Assembly: GCA_033807775.1 (NCBI GenBank)
Contig: CM066318.1
Location: 86,280,879 to 86,344,878, forward strand
DNA length: 64,000 nt
Direction: 5' to 3'
Origin: Saussurea involucrata
Lineage: Eukaryota > Streptophyta > Magnoliopsida > Asterales > Asteraceae
Shown: one piece after another, positions 1 through 10,965 of the stretch
Layout: every line of letters begins with the position of its first letter
Position numbering within the stretch: the first letter of the stretch is position 1
The notes under the pieces: generated by a model
The model's input: the letters and a program-made list of their open reading frames with translations, nothing else
Told to the model about the DNA's origin: nothing
The model's database searches: none
Made by a program: the position numbers and the translations under genes

Positions 1-610
1 TCTCTAAGTAGGCATTAGGAAGATATAATCTTGGGCACTTACCTTGGAGGTTTGTTTATCGATCCACGCTTTCGGGATTTATACCATATAGGTAGTCCCG
101 ATGTGCCGGGCCTTGAGGCGTTACCTTGGAGGTGAACGCTAAGGTGTATCTTCAAAGATGATGTAACTTGAGTTGATGTTTGGGGTCTTCCCATAGAGTT
201 CGATTTGTGAATGACCAAGTTAATATTTCTTATATGACCTAACTGCATGTTTTATTATATGTTTGACTCACTAGGCATTCCATGCCTAACACTTGTTGCA
301 TGTCTGATGTGTGTGTCACAGGTTCTAGTGGTGCCATCCCTAAGGAGGCATAGTTGGGGATATGTGAGCGTGGGATACAATTGAGATGCCAAAGATAGAA
401 GACCAAAGTTAGTCTAATGATGACACATTTTGTAATCTTATTTCTATGGTAGAGATTAGATTAGTCGGTTGCCATTTAGTTGTAGATATTACACTTTGTT
501 TGTAAACCGGCATGTGTAATCCCCCTCTTTTGTGAGCTCGTGCAATGGCATTATATATCACTCTTCCGTTTTATGGAAGTTTTTGTTGACCCTATTTTTG
601 GGGTGTCACA
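1..610 (+). repeat. 5' LTR of element A (3' portion)
   Basis: Equals 6555-7164 except for one substitution. It ends in GGGTGTCACA directly before the primer-binding site. About 1.14 kb of this LTR lies left of the window, judged from the complete 3' LTR. Confidence 0.9.
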
Positions 611-613
611 AGT

Positions 614-625
614 TGGTATCAGAGC
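614..625 (+). other. Primer-binding site of element A
   Basis: TGGTATCAGAGC, complementary to the 3' end of plant initiator methionine tRNA, starts three bases after the LTR end. This is the usual priming site of plant gypsy and copia elements. Confidence 0.85.
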
Positions 626-2977
626 ATTAGTTTAAGTGAACTAAGTATGCTGAGGAGATACTTAGACTTAAGTTGTGATGAATTAAGTTATGACTTGCGA
701 GATTTGGGTAGAAGTACTAAGACAGGATAGTCTTAGAGTCGACGGAAATACATGAATTTAGTATTGTAGCAATAGCAACGAGAATTCTCATGTAAAGTAT
801 GTTCGCAATTTCAATTAGCTACTGTTATTATGAATATGAGTTACACGAGCATACTTGTTTCTAAATTGTCACAGTGTCTAATGATCGGTAAAGTACGTTT
901 TGCATGTTTATACTCGTATAACCACTTTATGGCTATCTCTTTGTGTTAGAATAGAACGATGGTGGGTACGCCACCAAGGTCCTTCAATTCTTTGGTGATA
1001 AGATCAGTAAATGATTGGAGGTTGGGAAGACAACCTGGAACTGGTAGGACTCATGAAAGCCGCTGAGGCAACCTGAAATAGGTGGATGGAAATGTGTAGA
1101 GATAGAATGAAAGATGATTGATTAAAAAGAAAATAATATGAAATGATTGAGTAAGTGGGTCGTGGAACGCATGGATAGCAAGTATTACAATGTCAATAGG
1201 ACGACCACTAGTCGGAAGTAGAGTGTTAATGATAAGTGGGGTGAGTTGTCACAATAGCCGTGTCATTTTGAGAATTATAAAGGTGTGAGTCCTTTGGGAA
1301 AACCCTTTTTGTTTAACCCGTGATGAGTTTTGGGGTTAATGGTGATTTTGAAATATATCTTGCCTAAACAAAGTTTAAATGTATTTTGACCAACGTATGG
1401 GTCTAACAAGCTTGGAGCATTTTGCTTGGTTTTGACTGTGAGTAAGTCTTGGGGACAATTGTCCGGCTTAACGGGCTCGGGTAGAGTCTTGTTGATGGGT
1501 TGCTTTTATTGCACCGTTTTACATTTATTGCACGTTTGAATATTTACACGCTTGGGTGAGTGAGTCATTCCGGGATAGGCATGATATTTGTAGACTATAT
1601 TGCATTGGATTCATAGGCATGTTAGTCAGTCGTTGGTAATGGTCGGTTGGGTATTTCGGGGTTTGACCTCGGTATTCACGTTTTAATATCTACATTGTGA
1701 AGTGGCAAGTGCTAGTAAGGTGCATAAGAGGTGAATAGCTTAAGTTATATTTCCGCATTTACCCTTGGGAAATAGCACTTGTATTTAGAGTAAGTGATGT
1801 CTAAAGCGGGTTTAGGTTTGGGAATAAGACTTGAGTAGTATGCGTTGTTTGGAGATAACCACAGTTTGTAATTTGAGGTATTTTACATATTGTTTCGGAT
1901 GTAATATTGAAATTTTAATTTAGTTGCTCTTTCTAAATTCGAGGGTGTTAATACAAGTGGGGTGAGTAAAACGATTGACATTGTTCGAGTAAGCAGCCTT
2001 CATTTGCGAGTAAAGTTGTATGCAAAAGGTTCTCAAGATCGTTGTGCAGTACACTAAAGTTATGAGAATGTTAAGGTCATGTGTGCCCAAGTTGTTTCAA
2101 GCATCGTCCGTTAAGATGAGAAAATGTGTGAAATGATTTATTTATCACGTTGCCATGCATGAAGGCTATGAACTCACTAGATCGTAGAGTATTACATACT
2201 AAACTAAGAAAGAACTCCAAGAGTGGAGAGGTGTGGGATAAATCATGGGAGAATGTTTATAGTTTTAGTATTTGCGTTCAAAAGGAGAGGTGAATAGTGA
2301 GGGGATCGAAAGTAAACTTTAGTGTCGATTGTAAGAAGATCAGTACCCTTGTTTGATAATTAGAAATACAGTTGCCAAGGGACGGTTGCGTCCGGAGGAA
2401 GGATTAGTAGTCGTTAAGGTGATGAAATTAGTAACTCGCTATGAGTAGTGTGGTGAGATAGAAAGAAAAAAAAATATCCTTAAGATTGAATCAGAATTTA
2501 TAGTGATCGTGTATTCCTAGTACCTAGGGTACTAATGAACTTTAGTAAGGTAAATATATATTGTTGAGTATAAAAGAGGTTGTATACACGTGTACATATA
2601 GATACAGATATGGATTGACTTCATTGGGAAAGTAGCAATGAAGGGGTTGTAAGATTATCGCGCCTCGGAGCGTGCGTTGCATGATGTGAGTTAGATGTAT
2701 TTAATTGCATGAGTAGATGTTGATAAATAATCTTTGGATCCTTTGGGTGGAAGGCTTGGTTTTGGACTCGGTTGAGTATTGGGAGTATTCGCCCGGTTTA
2801 AATAAGCCCGACGTAGGCTTAGGGTTGGAATTATATGAATTGTATTATGATTGAAGTTTACATGATATGAATACATTTATTTTCTGAGATCAAGTATGAA
2901 TATTAAGCCTGGAATCAGAAGATTAAAGGTTAAAGGACCACCTTGTAAAGGTGTTAGAATATTGAAATACTGTGTGT

Positions 2978-3730
2978 CAGGATCGAATCTTAACAAGACT
3001 AAAAATACTTAGAACTCAGAATTAAAGAATCTGCGGAATAGAACTTTAATTCACACAATCAAAGAACAATATATCAGAAAACACACAGTTGTTTGTATTC
3101 ACTGATTCAACTCACAAGCTTACAACCAAACCTCAATCTTGATGAACAGGCTCAATCAAGACGACTTCTACTTCTCTAGAAATAGGGTTCTAAACCTTGA
3201 GGTTAATTCTCTCTAAAACAGAATGTATTCTCAAAAACTCTCGTATATCGCGTATTTCGTATTATTTTAATAGCTATCTATCAACATCTATTTATACTAA
3301 ATAGTTACAAGATAACTATCAAAAATAAATTGATCTTCTGAATCTTCTTTAAGCATATCTTCATCCATTCCATCTTTATCTCCAAAATCTTCGCATACCA
3401 AACTTATCACATCAGCAGTATTAACTTTATTCAGCATGAGCAGTACTAATATTCTCCAGCAGCATTAATTCATTCCAGCAGCATTAACATGACTCAGCAG
3501 TACTAACCTTGCTTCAGCAGTATTAATCTTGACAAGCAGTACTAACCTTGTTCCAGCAGCATTAATGCATCAGCAGTACTAACATTCTTCCAGCAGTATT
3601 AACTTTGTCTTGCAGTAGTAATTTTGTTCTGGCAGTACTAACCTTTACTGGCAGTAGTAACTTTGTTCTGGAAGTAGTAATGTTGTTCTGGCAGTATTAT
3701 CCATACTTAGAAAATCTTCAGTTCCCAACA
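2978..3730 (-). mobile_element. Solo LTR, probably copia, inside element A
   Basis: The block starts TGTCAGG and ends CCCAACA, and is flanked on both sides by the 5-bp duplication CTGTG (2973-2977 and 3731-3735). These are textbook LTR ends plus a target duplication with no internal domain. On the minus strand a TATAAATAG box lies near 3289-3298, so the LTR is read leftwards. About 40% of its length is a degenerate short-repeat array. Confidence 0.85.
3405..3715. repeat. Degenerate ~20-bp tandem array in the solo LTR
   Basis: Some sixteen imperfect units of the form CAGCAGTATTAAC followed by 5-10 variable bases, with CAGCAGCATTAA and GGCAGTAGTAA variants. It lies in the upstream (U3) part of the LTR on the minus strand, where enhancer-type repeats are common. 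Confidence 0.75.
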
Positions 3731-5187
3731 CTGTGGTTTTAAATAAGTGCCTTATTTACAAAGTGGATGATTAGTAAGGACTGAAGTAATTGAGACGAAC
3801 GAAAGGAGTACATAGATTGTGTTGATCTGTGAAAGAGTATGTCCGGTTTATGTAAAGGTTTGGAATCACCAAGAATTAGAAAGTAACGAGTAGGTATGAG
3901 TTAATTAGAAAATCGTGAGTTGTGGTCCAACTGAAGTTGGGAAGAGATAACGTAGCAAAATAGACTCAGTTAAAATATGCGAAAGAATATGAAGGTAAGT
4001 TGATTTATGTATGAATGATCATGAGAGACCTGATCTGCTGTGAAATGTTATAGTTGTAGAATGTACGGACGAGTAGTGGGATAAATTGTCGATATAAATG
4101 TGTCAACTAATGTGTAAGGTGAGGCTAGAAGGAAGAAACTTCAAATGGAAGTCTTTTCGGGGATTCCAGATAAAGAGTACTAGTTATCAATAAAGTTTTT
4201 GGAGTATGTGGTTGCGAGATGGCGTAGTGATACGGCTAATATCGAAATAGAATGGCGGAAAGGTAGTGGGTGTTTATCCAAAGAGATGATAGTTGTGTGA
4301 ATTGCTAAGTAAGTTTATGATTTTGAATCATAGGAAGTTTAACAAAGATGAGGAGGGTGTTAGTCAAATTGTGGTGAAATAGATGCAAAATCCTTGAGGA
4401 ATGAGAGTTGCTTCTTATATGTGAAAGGATTGTCCGAAGAAGTATTAGTTGCAGGTTAAAGAATGTGTAGTACCTTGGCACGGTATGTCGTTTCAAGATA
4501 ACTTAGTTGATTGTCTTAAGTAGAATTTTGGTACAACTGTTTTGTTATGTATAGTAATGAGAGAATGTTATCAGTATGTGGAAAAGTTGAGAGAAAGAGA
4601 CAAGTAATGTTTGGAGGATAGCACTCCATACTAACGTGGGAAGTAAAGATAAAAAGATCGGACCTAAGAATGTATTTATACTACAGGTTCAATGGAATTA
4701 TCACCCTTGTTGTACAACGCTTTAGTATTTGGTTGTATTATGGTCGCATAATGCGATAGTGATGGGAGGAAATAGTAACACTTTGTACTAAAGAAACGTG
4801 TGAGTCGTGGATGTAACAAAGGTTTGTCGTAATTTTTTAAGTATTCAATAGTGGTGAGTATGCTCAATTTAAGGCGAGTGTAGATTTTCAAGTAGTAGAT
4901 GGTAATATTCTTTTGAGACCCGGAGATCGATTTACGATTAATGTCGGTATGGTAGACCAAGAAATAGCCGGGTAAAGATTTGATGATGAATAATTACTCT
5001 AAGGAGGTTTGTAAATCCAAGTTGGGGAGCGGATACTAACGAAAGAGGTAAGGTTCAGAAATTATGAAAAGATGAATTCTGGTTCTTTCTGGACTTTTAA
5101 TTGTGATTAAGTATGTAAGACTTAAAGGGAAGAGATGTACAAAATATTTCATGTTGATACGATGAGATCTCGTTTACTAAAGTAAGA

Positions 5188-5376
5188 GTGGGAGAGAAGA
5201 ATTGTGGTGTAGAAGAACCAGAGGCAATCTTCGAAAGGTCAATTAAGAGGTTACGAAGTGGTAAAGAGGTGTCTATGTTAATAGTGCAATTGAAACACCG
5301 TCATGGTGCCAATGGGACTTGGGAACCGGAAGAGGACATAAGACGTCAATATCCGTACTTATTCGTACAATCTTAA
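5188..5376 (+). pseudogene. Chromodomain remnant of gypsy integrase
   Basis: The 62-codon frame ends in a stretch with the signature of the C-terminal chromodomain of plant chromovirus integrases: a hydrophobic strand, an H-R-H basic patch, then GTWEPEEDIRRQYPYLF. In intact elements this domain reads histone marks and guides insertion. The matching domain of element D (about 14230-14375) has the same plan. Nothing upstream in frame encodes integrase, so this is the last scrap of a lost pol gene. It sits at the normal place, just before the polypurine tract. Confidence 0.7.
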
Positions 5377-5399
5377 ATTTCGAGGACGAAATTTTGTTC

Positions 5400-5413
5400 A
5401 AGTTGGGGAGGAT
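5400..5413 (+). other. Polypurine tract of element A
   Basis: AAGTTGGGGAGGAT lies immediately before TGTAACACCCC. It is the plus-strand priming site expected at an LTR boundary. Confidence 0.8.
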
Positions 5414-7164
5414 TGTAACACCCCGATTTTTGTTATGAGTAGTTATGTATTTGCTTTGCATGTTCAAGTATTTTATTGATATAGCATGACTCGTACCTCG
5501 TTAGAATCTATTCAAGGGCTAATAAGGGGATCAAATGAGGCTTGGAGCCCTCTGGGCGATAGTGACCGGCGAGAGTGCCCTTGTCACTATCGCGGGTGTC
5601 ACAATCGCCGGGTTTGTACCGCAAGATTGAACTTTCAGGCATTTGGGTTTCAGGCGAGTATGCCTTGGGCGATAGTGACAGTGTCACTATCGCATGGTCA
5701 CAATCTCTCGTTGTGTACCGAGACTTTTGGAGTGTTGAGCGAGAGTGCCCCGGCGATAGTGGCAGTGTCACTATCGCCATGTCACAATCGCACCGACCTG
5801 TTTTGGTATAAAATGAGAGTTACGGATTTCTAGTTCATTGGATGAAATTAGAACACTTTGGCAGCCGACTTCTTCTTCCAAAAAGGTAGGGTTTCGTTAT
5901 TACTACTCCCTTCCATTAATTGTTAGTTGTTGGAGAGTGTTTATGAACATTTATGGTGGGTATTAGGTGATCAATCTCAACTTCAAGTACTACTAGCTAG
6001 AAGGGGTCAAGATCAAGGGTTTCCATTTCTAGGGTTTCCATATTTGGAGCTTTAAGGTGAGTAACTTTGATTTAAAAGTATACTTGTTACATAATTTACT
6101 CTATCATTTCATTTATTTCTAACAAGTTTGCCTTGAAGTATACTTTGAGCCAATAAGCTCTCATTTCTCTAAAGAGGAAATTAAAGGGACTTAATGGTAA
6201 GATAAAGGTGATGTAGTATTTTATTCTACTTGGAAGTGTATCTTTTATGATGGTGAACATTTGAAATTGGTTAAACCTAAATATTAGGGTTTGGAGCTTA
6301 ATGGATTAAGCTATGTCTTAATGAAGAAATTATGACTATAATAGAAGTGACTTAATCTGCTAATTTAGTATGTGTTGCCATGCTAAATGATGAACTCATG
6401 ATATCACTTATATGTATGTGGATAATTGGAGGATTTCTTGTATGTAGAAATCATGTGCTCAATGAGATAGTTGGACTGTCTTTTGATGAAGTTAATGTTT
6501 GGATTTATGAACTGCTTGGAGTAGTTGTTTGTTGGTATTCACAAATTGGAGGAGTCTCTAAGTAGGCATTAGGAAGATATAATCTTGGGCACTTACCTTG
6601 GAGGTTTGTGTATCGATCCACGCTTTCGGGATTTATACCATATAGGTAGTCCCGATGTGCCGGGCCTTGAGGCGTTACCTTGGAGGTGAACGCTAAGGTG
6701 TATCTTCAAAGATGATGTAACTTGAGTTGATGTTTGGGGTCTTCCCATAGAGTTCGATTTGTGAATGACCAAGTTAATATTTCTTATATGACCTAACTGC
6801 ATGTTTTATTATATGTTTGACTCACTAGGCATTCCATGCCTAACACTTGTTGCATGTCTGATGTGTGTGTCACAGGTTCTAGTGGTGCCATCCCTAAGGA
6901 GGCATAGTTGGGGATATGTGAGCGTGGGATACAATTGAGATGCCAAAGATAGAAGACCAAAGTTAGTCTAATGATGACACATTTTGTAATCTTATTTCTA
7001 TGGTAGAGATTAGATTAGTCGGTTGCCATTTAGTTGTAGATATTACACTTTGTTTGTAAACCGGCATGTGTAATCCCCCTCTTTTGTGAGCTCGTGCAAT
7101 GGCATTATATATCACTCTTCCGTTTTATGGAAGTTTTTGTTGACCCTATTTTTGGGGTGTCACA
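5414..7164 (+). repeat. 3' LTR of element A (1,751 bp)
   Basis: Runs from TGTAACACCCCG after the polypurine tract to GGGTGTCACA. Its last 610 bases equal window bases 1-610 with one substitution. It includes a cluster of three hairpin-forming repeats near its start. The following bases CAACC (7165-7169) are the predicted target duplication, whose partner lies outside the window. Confidence 0.88.
5556..5777. repeat. Triplicated GCGATAGTGACA hairpin block
   Basis: Three inverted repeats occur at 5556-5593, 5669-5693 and 5753-5777. The middle one is perfect: GCGATAGTGACA, one base, then TGTCACTATCGC. The third has one mismatch and the first has a longer loop. Each is followed within about 15 bases by a GTCACAATC motif. 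Short overlapping frames on both strands here are by-products of the palindromes. Confidence 0.85.
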
Positions 7165-7308
7165 CAACCCAATAAACAAAATCGAGCAATTCTAACAGAA
7201 TCAAGGATTTGAAAATTCAAGAATACGGCAGACGTGAAAAAGTCAAATTTTACCAGAAATCAATATGAATGCTCTGAATCGAATCCGTCCGTCTGCTCTG
7301 ATACCAAT
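7165..7308 (-). mobile_element. Leader fragment of copia element B with primer site
   Basis: Read on the minus strand, an LTR end is followed by TTGGTATCAGAGCA (complement at 7294-7308), the methionine-tRNA primer site, and then about 130 bases of leader. The leader stops where element A was inserted (7164/7165). The rest of B should continue left of A, outside the window. Confidence 0.7.
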
Positions 7309-7589
7309 TGTTAAATCCAGATCCGTGCAACAATATAGAAATCGAAATAGATGAACAATAAGAACAAATGATTTCAACTGGTCATCCCTGTCATTCACTT
7401 TCAGAGAGAATTTACAATAAAGTTCATAAAGCTAAAAGGATGATTAGCTTGTTTTTCCAAGCTAATCTCACATTAAATACTATGGGCCCGTGGCTAGCAA
7501 GCCCACGGCCCGTTCACTAAAAAGGCTCAAAATGAATTAATACAAAACAACCCTTGAACTTTAAATCAACATTAAAACCTGCCCTAACA
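7309..7589 (-). repeat. 5' LTR of copia element B (281 bp)
   Basis: Bounded by TGTTA and TAACA, the inverted pentamers typical of copia LTRs, with a primer site next to the inner end. On its outer side it interrupts the gag frame of element C. The gag stop codon is supplied by the first bases of this LTR. Predicted target duplication is ATATC (7590-7594). Confidence 0.75.
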
Positions 7590-8510
7590 ATATCTCAGAT
7601 TGTTCGATCCCGATCTATTTTGATACTTCTTCTGAAAATGTTGAGTGAGAAGTATCATGGCTTTCTCTAGCTCTTCACCATCATCTTCGACATTCCCATC
7701 ATATGCACTTTCCATCAAGTTCTTCTCGGCTAACTGACTTGCTAGTAAAGCAATCGGGTCAATCGTCTTTCCTTTGTTTTTCTTGTCCATCTTAGTCTTC
7801 TTTTCCTTGACCATCTCTTCATCAGTCATCAGAATCTCGTATAACTCTTGAATCTGCATTGTTGAAATCCTCACATCATTTCGAAGCCTATGACAAGATT
7901 TGTTCCACTCCGGTTGAAGAGCATTTAAGAACTTCAAGTTCGCCTCTAACTCAGTCTTGGTAACTTTGATCTTATAAAGATCATTCATTACCGCCCAAAA
8001 TCTATCAAAGACGCTCTTCAAAGACTCATTCTCTTTGGCTTTAAAACCTTCAAAATTATTCATGAACCGAGTTTGTCTAAGTTGTGTAGCAACCGCGGAT
8101 CCTAGCATAATCTTCTCAAGTTGAGACCACATCATTGTTATATTATTCTTGTAACAATCGATTCTATTGTAGATGTGATTTGGGAGAGCTAGAATGAGGA
8201 ATGACTTTGCGTCCCTATCTCCTTGAGATCGCAAATTTTCTTCCGGCGTATAATCTTCGGGTTTCTTAAGAGTTCTTGAAGCCGGAGTGGTTGCGGTTGC
8301 CGGAACATTCACATATGGTTTGACAAACGGACCTTCCAAAAGAGAACGCATGATGTTTTCTCCATTGTTTTGTGTCTCAACAAAGTTAATGAAACGGTCT
8401 TGCCATTGAGAGAATTCGTTTTCGTTAATAAGAACCGGACGCCTCGTGTTAGACCCCAATGACATCATAATATCGTTCTTATACTGATTTTCTTGAAAAG
8501 CCATGGTCAA
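7590..8510 (-). pseudogene. Copia gag (UBN2-type), truncated
   Basis: About 307 codons read without a break on the minus strand. The plan is that of plant copia gag: an N-terminal stretch with a W-Q-D-R-F motif, a central helical region with conserved W and L residues and an M-S-L-K-x-F-D-R-F-like segment, then a lysine-rich part. This is the UBN2/retrotransposon-gag family, which forms the capsid shell around element RNA. The zinc knuckle expected further downstream is missing because an LTR of element B cuts the gene. The upstream start could be either of two methionines (8510 or two codons later). Confidence 0.8.
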
Positions 8511-10245
8511 AACAGATTGTAGAAACTGAAAAATCCCGAAAAAATTCTAAGACATAAACTCTCCATAGGCAGTGGCGCAAAGCTCAAAATGCGCCAAAGA
8601 GGGTGGCGCAAAGTATGAAATGCGCCAAAGAGGGTGGCGCAAAGTTCACTTAGAAAAAAATCGAAACTCTGAAACTACCAAATGCGCTATAGGCAGTAGC
8701 GCAAAGTGTCAAAAATCGCTTCAGTTGGTGGCGCAAAGTGTGGCGAGATTCTCACTTGATTGCTTCAAAAGAGACTAGTACTATGGATGGCGCAAAGTAA
8801 TATGAACTGGCGCAATACTCAGATCTGGCGCAATACACACTGAATCGATCAAAAACGCTATGAATCTCAAAATCACTTAAACTAACTGAGACAGAAGTGT
8901 TCGAAAACCAAAACCTAGCACAAGATCTTCAAGAAACTAACAGTGTGCTTATTGAAATTTCCTTGTACAGTGAGTGGCGCAAAATGAGCTATGTGGATGG
9001 CACAAATGAAGGCGCAATACAGGTTTGTTGATAGTGCAATTCAGATGATCAAATTATTGAATCAAGCAAGCAAGTTGGTGAACCAAGCAAACAAGATGGT
9101 GAAACAAACTAATTTCATGCCGTAATTGTTGACTTCTAAGCTCACACACATAGCATAAGCATACACTCATGTAGCTCAAAATAAAAATCAATGGGTGGCG
9201 CAAATTGGCTTCTTCAGGTGGCGCAATTCAACTTCAGTTGGTGGCGCAATGTTGGTCCAGTTGGTGGCACAAATTGAATTTTGAGGAAGCAGCTATGTTT
9301 GACTTTCTTCTTCCATGCGATTGACTTTGAAGAATTGTTGTATGTTGCAAACTAGAATCACAAAACACTTGTAAACAAATGTTAAATTTTGGATCAAAAT
9401 CAACAACAAACAAATTTTAACAACATCTCAACAACAAAAATGGATCAAAAACTCATATTTGAATGATTTTTCACAAGAACAACTCAAGAACACCAAGAAC
9501 TCAAAAGTTTCAAAAATGAGATTTAGACATAAAAACTTGAAACAAATGATTGAATCATGTCTAAAATATGTTTTTAGAAAGGATTTTGCACAAAAACGAA
9601 TCAAAATATCAATATTTTGCAAAATCACAATCCAAAAAAGATCACAGTAAACTTTTTTCTCAAGAACACCAAATTTTCAAAAATCCTCAAATTGAACAAT
9701 TCTTGATGTATTTTTGTGAAATTGATGATGCAAATCTTGTTTAGAATGATGGAGAAACACTTTGCAATCAAAATCAAACACAAAAACACACTAAAAATTC
9801 ATAACCCATTTGTGTTCTTCAAGTTCTTCAAATATGGTGAATTTCTCTAAAAATCTTCAAATCTTCGAATTAATCAACCAAACTTTGTAGAAATGTTAGA
9901 AAATCAGTTTCTAACACGATGATGTGAACCAATTTCGCTGAAAAACGCTGAATCGAAATCTGAAAAACCGATCAGACTGTTACGAACGAACCGAACAAAA
10001 TCTGAAAAATCTTCAAATTGAACCTCAAATCTTTGAAATTAGCTCTCGATCCTTGAATAAGATTTGTTCCTCTATCAAAAACGAATTTAACGAGCCCAAG
10101 AACAAGATCAAATTCACACAAATTTGTAGAAAATCAAGAAAAAGAGACTTTCTTGAAAAAATCAAGAAAATCGATCAATTTTTCTTCAAATTCACAAATT
10201 TGATAGATGAATTTGTGTAAATTCTTCACTAGATCTTCAATAACG
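8511..10245 (-). other. Long leader of copia element C
   Basis: 1.7 kb separate the primer site from gag, far more than the 100-300 bases usual for copia elements. No credible frame is present. The gag-proximal 700 bases carry some fifteen copies of TGGCGCAA (minus strand TTGCGCCA). The distal kilobase is A-rich with many CAAAA and TTCAAA runs. Confidence 0.55.
8573..9272. repeat. Dispersed TGGCGCAA octamer cluster
   Basis: The octamer or one-base variants recur about fifteen times between 8573 and 9272. Several copies are paired with the inverse core GCGCCA a short distance away. Spacing is irregular (about 17-180 bases), so this is not a simple tandem array. Confidence 0.75.
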
Positions 10246-10260
10246 TGCTCTGATACCAAT
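10246..10260 (-). other. Primer-binding site of copia element C
   Basis: Complement of ATTGGTATCAGAGCA, directly adjoining the LTR end at 10261. It is the same sequence and spacing as in element B. Confidence 0.8.
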
Positions 10261-10462
10261 TGTTATTCCAAGATCAAACAAGAATAGAGATAGAAATCTA
10301 GAGAGAGAAGTACGTCATCTATTACTCTCAATATGTGAATTGTTAGATACAAAAGCTTAACACAAGGGTTTATATATCCCTTGACTAGACAAAGTCAAAC
10401 TACACTTATTACAAAAGCATTACATAATAAGCCTTGATTACAACATAAAAGTAGCATTAACA
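10261..10462 (-). repeat. 5' LTR of copia element C (202 bp)
   Basis: Begins TGTTATTCC and ends CATTAACA on the plus strand, with a primer site on its inner side and Tekay gag coding sequence on the other. Its short length fits small copia lineages. Its sequence differs from the LTR of element B, so B and C are different families. Confidence 0.72.
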
Positions 10463-10965
10463 GAGTTTCTGGGGTTAGAGAAGGATCATTGTCAGTCCAA
10501 GAATACACGTCTAAGTTCATCGAGAAGGCCCGGTTTGCTGAGTTGTACGTGCCTACTGAGGAAAGGCGAATAGAGAGGTACATTTATGGGCTAAAGAGCA
10601 GTATGAGGGAGTTGGTGCAGGTGAAAGATCCAGCTACTTTTCAGGCTGCGGTAGATACTGTAGAACTTACTGAAAAAGAGAAGAACACACAGATAGCTGA
10701 GAGAGTAGGGGACAAGAGAAAGTGGGAAGGACCAAGCAGAGACGGAAAAAGGTCAAGTGCGCCCAGACCCGAGCTGCGGGTGGGGCCTAGATCGGGGGAG
10801 AAGCCTTGTGGTAAGTGCAACGGAATGCACAAGGGGGAGTGTTTGGCTGATAAAGACGGATGTTACAAGTGCGGAAAATCAGGGCATATGGCTCGGGATT
10901 GTCGCAGTTCAAAATCGTGTTTTCAGTGTGGATCGCCAAACCATATCAAGTGGGACTGTCCGTAG
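10463..10965 (+). pseudogene. Gypsy gag C-terminal part with CCHC zinc knuckle
   Basis: The readable frame carries the chromovirus gag motif SVQEYTSKFIEKARFAELY, then a charged linker and the nucleocapsid knuckles CGKCNGMHKGEC and CYKCGKSGHMARDC, plus a third partial CFQCGSPNHIKWDC. The knuckles bind element RNA. A one-base loss near 10485 shifts the frame just downstream of the site where element C entered. A TAG at 10963-10965 separates gag from protease, where the parent element is expected to read through as one polyprotein frame. The N-terminal half of gag is absent from the window. Confidence 0.8.

Larger units (their letters stand above)
626..5187 (+). other. Non-coding internal domain of element A
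   Basis: No frame longer than about 95 codons is found on either strand and no retroelement motif is readable until the chromodomain remnant. Bases about 1380-1660 resemble stretches at about 42030-42380 and, inverted, 49940-50400. That indicates a sequence module shared among the non-coding LTR elements of this window. It is interrupted by a solo LTR at 2978-3730. Confidence 0.6.
1..7164 (+). mobile_element. LTR retrotransposon A, non-coding Tekay-like element
   Basis: Bases 1-610 repeat at 6555-7164 without indels, which marks two LTRs. The left LTR is cut by the window edge. A methionine-tRNA primer site follows the left LTR and a purine tract precedes the right one. LTR ends are of the chromovirus form (TGTAACACCCC to GGGTGTCACA). 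The internal part (611-5413) has no gag or pol frame; only a chromodomain remnant at its 3' end shows ancestry. The two visible LTR stretches differ at one base (position 56 versus 6610), so the copy is recent despite lacking coding capacity. It was therefore probably mobilised in trans by a coding relative. It interrupts copia element B. Confidence 0.85.
7590..10462 (-). mobile_element. Copia element C, 5' half (LTR, leader, gag)
   Basis: On the minus strand the order is LTR (10462-10261), primer site (10260-10246), a 1.7-kb leader, then gag from 8510 cut at 7590 by element B. The remainder of gag and pol must lie left of the window. The element interrupts the gag of Tekay element D; predicted target duplication is GAGTT (10463-10467). 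Confidence 0.75.

Noticed and set aside
3405..3715. CRISPR-like spaced repeats
   Set aside because: Units are degenerate, spacers are 5-10 bases and the context is a plant LTR.
4676..4960. 94-codon minus-strand frame in element A
   Set aside because: Opposite to the element's sense strand, no motif, and length expected by chance in AT-rich DNA.
5486..5833. Overlapping frames of 78-115 codons on both strands
   Set aside because: They lie inside an LTR over palindromic repeats; frames on both strands mirror each other and carry no domain.
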